From the NCBI GenBank assembly GCA_011319805.1, contig SJRY01000050.1, forward strand, positions 992,001 to 1,056,000: 64,000 nt of DNA. The letters are read 5' to 3'. The stretch is from Macrocybe gigantea (Eukaryota > Basidiomycota > Agaricomycetes > Agaricales > Callistosporiaceae). Both the position numbers and the translations under genes were made by a program. The notes beneath the pieces were generated by a model that did not search any database, was not told where the DNA came from, and was given only the letters and a program-made list of their open reading frames with translations. This document shows, piece by piece, positions 57,634 to 64,000 of this stretch (positions within the stretch are counted from its first letter, which is position 1; each line of letters begins with the position of its first letter).

Positions 57634-59752
57634 ATGGCTCAAACGTTGGCCATGGTGTCAAGAATCCTGTCCTCTCCATCACGCGTATCAGGTCCGAAGA
57701 GGATCAACAGCCCGAAGAAACGGCAGCAGTCTGCCAGTGCGGCTAGTGGCCCAAGACATGGTTCGGAGCTGCTTGCGGCGCTCGATGCGTTAGTTCTGAG
57801 GGAGGAGGAAGAGGAAGAGTCGGATACGGATATTGAGGTCATCGGACCGTTTCCTGTGCCAAACGCGAAGATGCAGAGTGAGAGTTCTGGTCAGAACGCG
57901 TCGAGGACGCAACCGACCAAAATGTGCGTAGTGTCCTTTAGAAACCACCCTAAATGACTTGGGGTAACGAATTCTATCCCCCGTGAAGGATCCACCCTTT
58001 CTTTTTGGGACTTACTCAATCTGCTGTTGCGTCGGCGGCGGCGGACTCAGACCTTGATGGAAAACGTGCCCAAACGTCAACCGCAAAGATAGGCCATGCA
58101 CCCGAAAGATTCTCTCAGGTCACTCATTCTCAGACAATGGAGCCCTCTGCACATTCGACTGGAAAGGCACGAAGTAATAAGAGCTCAAGGACTACAAAAT
58201 CGAATGCCAAGATGGCCTCTGCTCTTCCGATTTATTCCTACAAAGATTATGACAATCCGAAACCTACCCTCGTTTTTACGAAGCATGAAGAAGAAACAAA
58301 CGATCTTGTGGAAAGTTTAAAGCCAGGGTATGCCCGTTGTCAATGGAGAAAGTCGTCCTCAATGAAAATGTGCCAATTAGTCCAGTCGCCATGGATCTCG
58401 AATGGAGGGTGATGTACAGCAAAGTCTCCGGTTCGCATGCCGCACAATTGCTTGACCGACGGGTGGCAGTCGTCCAAATAGCAGATACTAATGGCCTCAT
58501 TCTCGTCGCTCAAGTTTATGGAATGGCAAGTTCGTGTAGTCCCATCCTTGGTAGGCCCTACCCTCTGACACCACAAAATTTCAGGATTCCCTAGCAAACT
58601 CATGGTAATCATCTCCAGACCTTCCCTGGTTGTCATTAACCGTATCATGTGATAGGCCCTCATTGAAGACCCGAATGTCCCGAAGCTCGGAGTAAATATA
58701 CTGAGTGAGCGGGCGTTAACTCATCTCTTCAGGACATTTTCTTGAAGTCCGTTTGCCTTTCCTTAGATGATGGGAGAAAACTTTTCAGCGATTATGGTAT
58801 AATGGCCAAGAATCTACTAGAACTAGGGGCCCTGGCTGTAGTCGCTGACCTTCACGCCATCCGGACGCGGAGAAAAATTGTCAGTCTTGCTAGGGTGAGT
58901 CATGATCTCTGAGCGCCGTCCGTCAACTCACGCCCAACATTGCAATCACACGCTCAGCTTGTGGAGCGCTACTGCGGCAAGCTTCTGACAAAAGGCGCGG
59001 AGAGGACAGGCAACTGGGAAGGTACGCTCAATAAGAAGCAGATCGAATGTAAGTGGTTCTAGATGCACTGGATGGAACGGATCGCCCATAATTTATATAT
59101 TGTCGTAGATGCTGCTAATGATGCACATAGCAGTGTCATGGTATATAATGCGATCCTAGAGACGGCGGAGAGCATTGGTGTAGATGTTGGCGCGCACAAG
59201 ACGACATACACGTCTAATGTAGAATTCCCAAATAATCCCCCAGCTGCTCCTACTCCCTTGACAGCAACAAGCTCGGAAAACTCTGAAACGACACTCGTTG
59301 GCGACGCTGGTCTTCCGGAGAAGCCTGAAGGAAGCACCTTGCCGGACCAGATGGAGACTACCAGAGTCTTCGCCATCTCTAGTTCACACTCTCAGCCAAA
59401 CCTTCCACAGATGCGCTTCCAGTACATGCGGGCCTACCAGTTCTGGCACGAAAAATGCATGAGCATGGAGAAGATGCAGATCGAGCTGAGCTTGAAGGGC
59501 AAGGTGGCAGAAGGGAACTTGGGTGATGCATTGAAAGCGGGGACCGTCATGTACGTGCTTCGTTCTGAAAAAAAAAAATAGCCCGTACTGATTACCATTT
59601 GGATTCGAACAAACTATAGTTCATATGTCGTGGGTGCGCTGCAAGCCGATCCAACACTGCCATTTGACAAGGCACATTTGAAGGAGCTTGTGCAGATGGA
59701 CTCTCCGTCATGGATCCGACATCGAGAGTGGCTGCTTCAAGTCTTGAAATAG
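57634..59752 (+). CDS. WRN-type DEDDy 3'-5' exonuclease without helicase domain
   Basis: DEDDy exonucleases remove nucleotides from 3' ends of DNA or RNA. The N-terminal 200 residues are disordered with an acidic run (REEEEEESDTDIEV). The nuclease domain begins after a short intron (58328-58380) that joins LKPG to PVAMDLEWRV. MDLEW supplies the first D and E. VVQIADTNGLILVAQV and VPKLGVNILNDGRKL (spliced) follow, then FSDYGIMAKNLLELGALAV and GTLNKKQIEYAANDAHSS. The last carries the Y and D of motif III. The remaining 180 residues include FQYMRAYQFWHEKCMSMEKM and a small helical end, SYVVGALQADPTLPFDKAHL ... REWLLQVLK, stopping at 59750-59752. No RecQ helicase motifs are present. Introns are GT-AG and in frame. 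Borders of the first intron (about 57930-58060) are approximate. Confidence 0.8.
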
Positions 59753-60090
59753 ATTGTTGAGGATCATCCAAGCTAGATGGTGGGAATCAGTGTATTTATT
59801 GATGTCTTTATTTCATGGATGTACTGAAAATCTGCTCATGTCGCTCGCTGCATAATGAATGAACGATTCGAGGATCAAACTAACGACTTTCATGGCCTTC
59901 ACTGATGACTGGCGATTGAAGCTGGTTGAACAAGGAATTTTCTCCCTTCGCTCGGTACCGGAGACACGCACTTGCATGTGAGGCAAGTCCACAAAACTGT
60001 TATTCTTCCAAAAGTAGTTCGCAAGACAGCAATCAACCATTCTGTACCAACTATACGATGCTCAGAAATGCATGAAAGGCATTCCGCCGC

Positions 60091-61685
60091 TCACGCGCCT
60101 GGAATTTTCTTCTGCGAGCTGACGTGAATGGTGGTGGCATATTCTTCCAATGACTCTTGGAGCGGAGCGGCTATCTCCCTTGCGAGCTTCACGCGAAGCC
60201 GGAATTCCTACGACACATAGGTAAGCGTCCATACCATAGATGAGGCCTTATTTTACCAGTGGATATTGTGCGTCCGGCAGCCTCTTGAGGGTGTCTGAGA
60301 ACTGAAGAGCTTCACTATGGAACTTGTACACGACCACATCATGTCAGCAGACGGCGGGGCCGGAAGAAAGGTGTGGTCATACCCCGGCCCAGGTTTCAGC
60401 GAAAACGTTGAGCGAGCTGCAGATGAGTTCAATGTCGGGATTGAGACCGTCGAACTCGCTCTGGATGTGTGCCAATGCTTGCTGATTCTTGTTGACTTCT
60501 TCGAGCCGGGCCCTCTTTGCCGCAAGAGCCCTTTCCTTAGCTGTCAAAATGAATGTGATTTAGGTCAGTGTATGTGCCGCAAAGGACTTGAAACTTGCCG
60601 TTCCGTTTCTCTATGAGGATACCCAAAGCTGTTCCACCGATAGCTACGCCTATAATCTGTTGGGAAATAAGTGGTCAATCATTCGATTATCACAAAAGTT
60701 CAGTGACTGCGGTACGAACTCCAAAGATTGAAATAACTCCCATGCCGATAGCTGCGTCAGAAACCTGGCAGCGCGAAACATTTTTTATCAATGACGGACA
60801 TACGACTAGTAATATCACACTGTACCTGTTTGTTGAGACTTTGGCGGCAAGTTGTGATTAATTTTCTTTAGGAATCACTTGTTAGAAGGCATACCCATCC
60901 ACTTGGCGCACAAGGGACTCGATATCAAGCTTCAGATCTTCCGCTTCCCGATCTAACTTCGTTCCTTGGTCTTTGGACCACTGGGTGAAATCAGTCTGAA
61001 AACCCTCTATGTCTCTCCTCAGTGTCAAGAACTGTTGGGCAAAGTCAGATGGTATATCGATGGGTTTCTCTTTCTATTCGGCAGAATATAAATCAGAATG
61101 GGAAGCGAGATTGAAAAGTTAGGAAAACTCCTCACGCTGAATCGCTCCAAAGCATCGGCTGCGTCGGCCATCTCCTCCTTCGTTTTGACTTGATCCACCA
61201 TTTCAAGAAAAATCTGATCATACTCTGCATTCACGACAGTTGTCAACTAGTCCATTAGTTGAGCTGCAGAGGAGACGTAAATACCTTTGTAGCTGACACT
61301 GGTCTTGGAAGCGAGATCCCTCGACGTCCAGATCAGTTGCGTCCAACGCTGGGGCAGACATCAATATGAAGAAACTTGAGGCAAAATGCAGACTTACCGC
61401 CTTATAACCGTCCCATGACTGTTGAAATCCAGCGAGAGCCGGGAACTGAGCCGCATGCTGGTCGACGAAGTCCACCATATACCGGTTGACTCTGTCGAAT
61501 GCTTCCTCCGTCTTCACCGCAGCCTCCGCCAGATCAGTGATGCTGGACTTGAATAAGGCTATGTTGTCTTCATCTTGGAGGTCAGCAATGGCGGTTTCCA
61601 GGAACTCGATTTTTTCGTCGTCAGAGATGACGCCGGCTTGCCAACGTTCGAATTTCGCAAAGAGTTCAGGTTTCATGGGAGCCAT
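60091..61685 (-). CDS. Helix-rich protein with a central hydrophobic segment
   Basis: The start at 61685 gives MAPMKPELFAKFERWQAGVI. Several exons encode long amphipathic helices: DDEKIEFLETAIADLQDEDN, EEAFDRVNRYMVDFVDQHAA, EYDQIFLEMVDQVKTKEEMA and DFTQWSKDQGTKLDREAEDL. Two short exons near 60780-60600 then join into a hydrophobic stretch (AAIGMGVISIFG followed by IIGVAIGGTALGILIE). More charged helices come after it (ALAAKRARLEEVNKNQQALA), ending KKIPGA. A bundle of long helices with one apolar segment in the middle is the general layout of alpha-helical pore-forming proteins of the ClyA/HBL/Cry6 kind. It is also found in other membrane-remodelling proteins. No specific motif was recognised, so this is a structural analogy only. 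Splice sites around 60840-60900 are approximate. Confidence 0.55.
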
Positions 61686-62680
61686 GTTTCTTCAGTACGG
61701 TAGAAATATGAACGTCAGGTGGGGATTTTGGTGAGATGGCCAGGATCACTCCTACCAATTTATACCAAGAGAAACTGGAAACGAGCCCAGACGCTTTGAG
61801 TTCTGTTGGCCTCTAGAGTCATCAGGTATCCTTTACTGCTGCTTGAAAGTTCTTCTAGGAAGAGACTCCTTTGTGCTAGCTTTCTAGAATCTTGCAATGA
61901 CTTCCTCGATGCACCAGATGCACGCCTTTTTTTACGGTGATGTTAAACTAGTTAGCTACGAGCATTTAGAGTGAAAGTTTAAAAATCACAATGCTCGCCA
62001 TTCCAGAGCCTCGAACTTGTGCAAAAGAATCGGCATTTACCACACTTCGCACTCAGCACCGAGATCTTGGGTGATGTGGGGTAGATACAGGGGTTGAACC
62101 ATGACGTGTCCTATCGGAAATGAGTGTTGGTGTTTCGAGAAAGAAGAAGAGCTGATGTTCAGAAGCTCACTCGGAAGGCGTTCAGTGTGCTGAATGGAGA
62201 TTGTGACGGCGAAGGCTTGACCAAGAACCAGTATCCTCACATCCGGAACCAACGATGCATGTCTCCATTAATGAACTCTATGGCTATCAAGAGGAGCCAA
62301 GGTTTAGAAGAAAGCATGTAGAAAATGCCGCCAATGAGCGTCGGTGGAGACACATTGCGCTGTTTATGCCCAGCTAGAAGCGAGCAGTCGAAACAAATGC
62401 AATCACTAAGAACGGAGCAGCGTGCTCCTCGATTCCGACTGGAACATGACAACCTCAGCAATGTACGGCCATTAAATTAAGTAAGAGATGCGTTCTGACC
62501 TCATTTGAAAATAGAGAGGCCATGAGTCACACTACTATTCCATGCCAACTTCGTTTCTCGATGGCTTGTGTACAGTGCGTCGGCCACCATATAAGACTCG
62601 ATGCAAATGCATTCACCACTCAGTAGCGCCTACACTACTACGGTCCACCTGTGCTTGATCTGTTCGCTTTACTATCAACC
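61686..62680. other. Divergent promoter region of the helical pair
   Basis: About 1 kb between two head-to-head genes. Frames at 62037-62461 overlap on both strands and show nothing. It probably carries both promoters. Confidence 0.45.
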
Positions 62681-63549
62681 ATGAGCCTTGGGAATTCCAA
62701 CTACGTTCAGAAAATCACAAATGACATCTACCACCTCTCAAGCGAGTCCGTCACCATCGACAACAGCGTCAATCAAGCCCAACGTGATGCCGATAGCCTC
62801 GTCAAGTCCTATGGTTCCAATTTCAGCATTATCGACCCCCTTCCTGGTCCAATAACTGAAATAAAAAAGGTAGGTCGTATTTCTTACTCGCTTCTCTGGA
62901 AGTTCTGATTTCATCGAGTTAGCACTACGAAGAAATGCTCTGGCATTCGCGTGATATGGCTTCGGCGAAGTACATCACTCACATTACAGGTGATTGTTGT
63001 CTGTTGCACAGGCTAGGTTATTGTGGCTGACGAGTATTTAAGAGTTTGTCTCAATCAAACTCATGATGGTTGAGATGGTCCAGACAGAACAAGACCTTCA
63101 GGATGTCATCGGCGCTCTCAATGATACCATCGCCGTGCGAAGCGCTCTCTTGCTTATCCTTAAGATATGTCCTGATGAAATTCTGTCGTAGGAAAAAGAT
63201 CCTGTAGAAGAAACTCCCTTGGATGGCTTTGAAGGCGTCACGAAGGCCTTCAAAGAGGTTTGGTCTGCTGTATGTCAGAGTCTATGGTTCCCGATTCATT
63301 AAGTTCTGATGTAATGGATAGGTAGGAGACGAGGCGAAAAGTATCGTGGATATTCTGGAGAAAGCAACTACTCCGGAAGAATTGAAGAAGATTATCGAGG
63401 TGAATGACATTGTGTCTTCTTCGGTCAGCTTTTATCAACACGCTAATATCACTCTCGTCCAGCAACTCAAGACGGACTTTGTCGCCGTGAAAAGTGGGTG
63501 CGAGAAGATCAAACAGGCTTTGAAAAAATACGCCACCAGTGTTAATTAA
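62681..63549 (+). CDS. Helix-rich protein of unknown function
   Basis: Exon 1 (62681-62869) encodes MSLGNSNYVQKITNDIYHL and further helical sequence, ending with a GTAGGT donor. Following exons read HYEEMLWHSRDMASAKYITH, then VSIKLMMVEMVQTEQDLQDV and EKDPVEETPLDGFEGVTKAF. The last reads GDEAKSIVDILEKATTPEEL through CEKIKQALKKYATSVN. All introns are about 50-60 bp. The protein of roughly 215 residues appears all-helical, without a signal peptide or apolar segment. It is divergent from, and similar in helical style to, the 60091-61685 gene. A shared family or a partner relationship is possible, but I could not align them with confidence. Confidence 0.55.
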
Positions 63550-64000
63550 GCTGCTGCTGGAGATCCCCGCTTTGTTCTTGCTCAGAGGGGCTTCATGTTC
63601 TAAATACCATTCGTCTCGATGTCGAAATCCGAATCAATATCAATAAAGACAATGCTTTATGTTCCACCTTGTGGCATATACTCGGGCATGTTTGCGGGCA
63701 AGGAATCGCCCATGCTCTGTGCGTACACGCGATAGAATCCGGCGACGAGGAGGCCAGGCGAAAACGACCGCGGTCTTGGAAATTTGTTTCCTAGTACAGA
63801 CGCCTGTTTAAGCGGTTCTGCACTGATGTTTCTGGCTCACGTCGAAGTTTGAAGGTATCGCGGACATCACATGATGGTAGGGTGAGGGCGTCATGTGATC
63901 GCGTATCACTCCCACAATACTTGTTCCTTGCGAACCGCCGACTCTACTTTGGGCCTCAAGTTAATGGAGATGTAGCCCCAACCTGGGTTGGAGAAATGGG
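63550..64000. other. No supported gene
   Basis: This is the 3' flank of the previous gene. No credible frame reaches the window edge. Confidence 0.5.

Noticed and set aside
58520..58584. A GC-AG intron in the exonuclease gene
   Set aside because: A GCAAGT string is present, but only the GTTCGT donor four bases downstream (joining GMA to RFPSKLM) keeps the frame, so an ordinary GT-AG intron explains it.
1..64000. CRISPR array, insertion sequence or retrotransposon
   Set aside because: I saw no regularly spaced direct repeats, no terminal inverted repeats with a transposase, and no reverse transcriptase or integrase motifs on either strand.

Overview
The window is nuclear DNA of a filamentous basidiomycete, most likely an Agaricomycete. 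Genes on both strands are broken by many short (about 48-90 bp) GT-AG introns. Several encoded families are typical of mushroom-forming fungi: Clp1-like proteins, DUF6534 membrane proteins, GH55 glucanase, NoxA and a TPR-CHAT protein. I see no rRNA, tRNA, CRISPR array or recognisable transposon. I do not name a species.

Layout. 2.0-5.6 kb: two convergent Clp1-like genes. 7.6-8.7 kb: a small gene with a conserved N-terminus and a serine/acidic tail. 9.6-10.4 kb: a conserved hypothetical gene. 11.0-20.4 kb: three paralogues of an uncharacterised basidiomycete family (one plus, two minus) around a large secreted GH55 exo-beta-1,3-glucanase gene. 21-24.5 kb: a weak gene model, then a long low-complexity protein. 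25.8-27.5 kb: a DUF6534 membrane protein. 29.0-31.1 kb: mitochondrial-type NADP isocitrate dehydrogenase. 31.7-33.6 kb: a nucleotidyltransferase-like gene and a conserved hypothetical. 35.0-38.3 kb: a multi-pass membrane protein with a long disordered tail. 40.6-42.8 kb: a secreted GH28 pectinase. 43.4-45.7 kb: NADPH oxidase A. 46.8-49.4 kb: an Ldb17/SPIN90-family actin regulator. 49.7-50.9 kb: purine nucleoside phosphorylase. 52.0-55.8 kb: a TPR-CHAT protease-like protein. 56.7-57.2 kb: a four-helix membrane protein. 57.6-59.8 kb: a WRN-type 3'-5' exonuclease. 60.1-63.5 kb: two divergent helix-rich proteins.

The genes form no operon. Loose themes are sexual development and hyphal form (Clp1-like pair, NoxA, Ldb17), wall or plant polymer breakdown (GH55, GH28), housekeeping metabolism (IDH, PNP) and proteins that could act in recognition or defence (TPR-CHAT, helical pair).

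An important caveat is that many genes carry isolated one-base deletions, mostly in short homopolymers, that break an otherwise perfectly conserved frame. At least eight lie in the last 500 bp of IDH, and others lie in PNP, TPR-CHAT, the 35-38 kb gene, one Clp1-like gene and one paralogue. GH55, GH28, NoxA, DUF6534 and the exonuclease read cleanly. I regard most of these breaks as consensus errors of a draft long-read assembly rather than real pseudogenes. All exon borders were set by eye.
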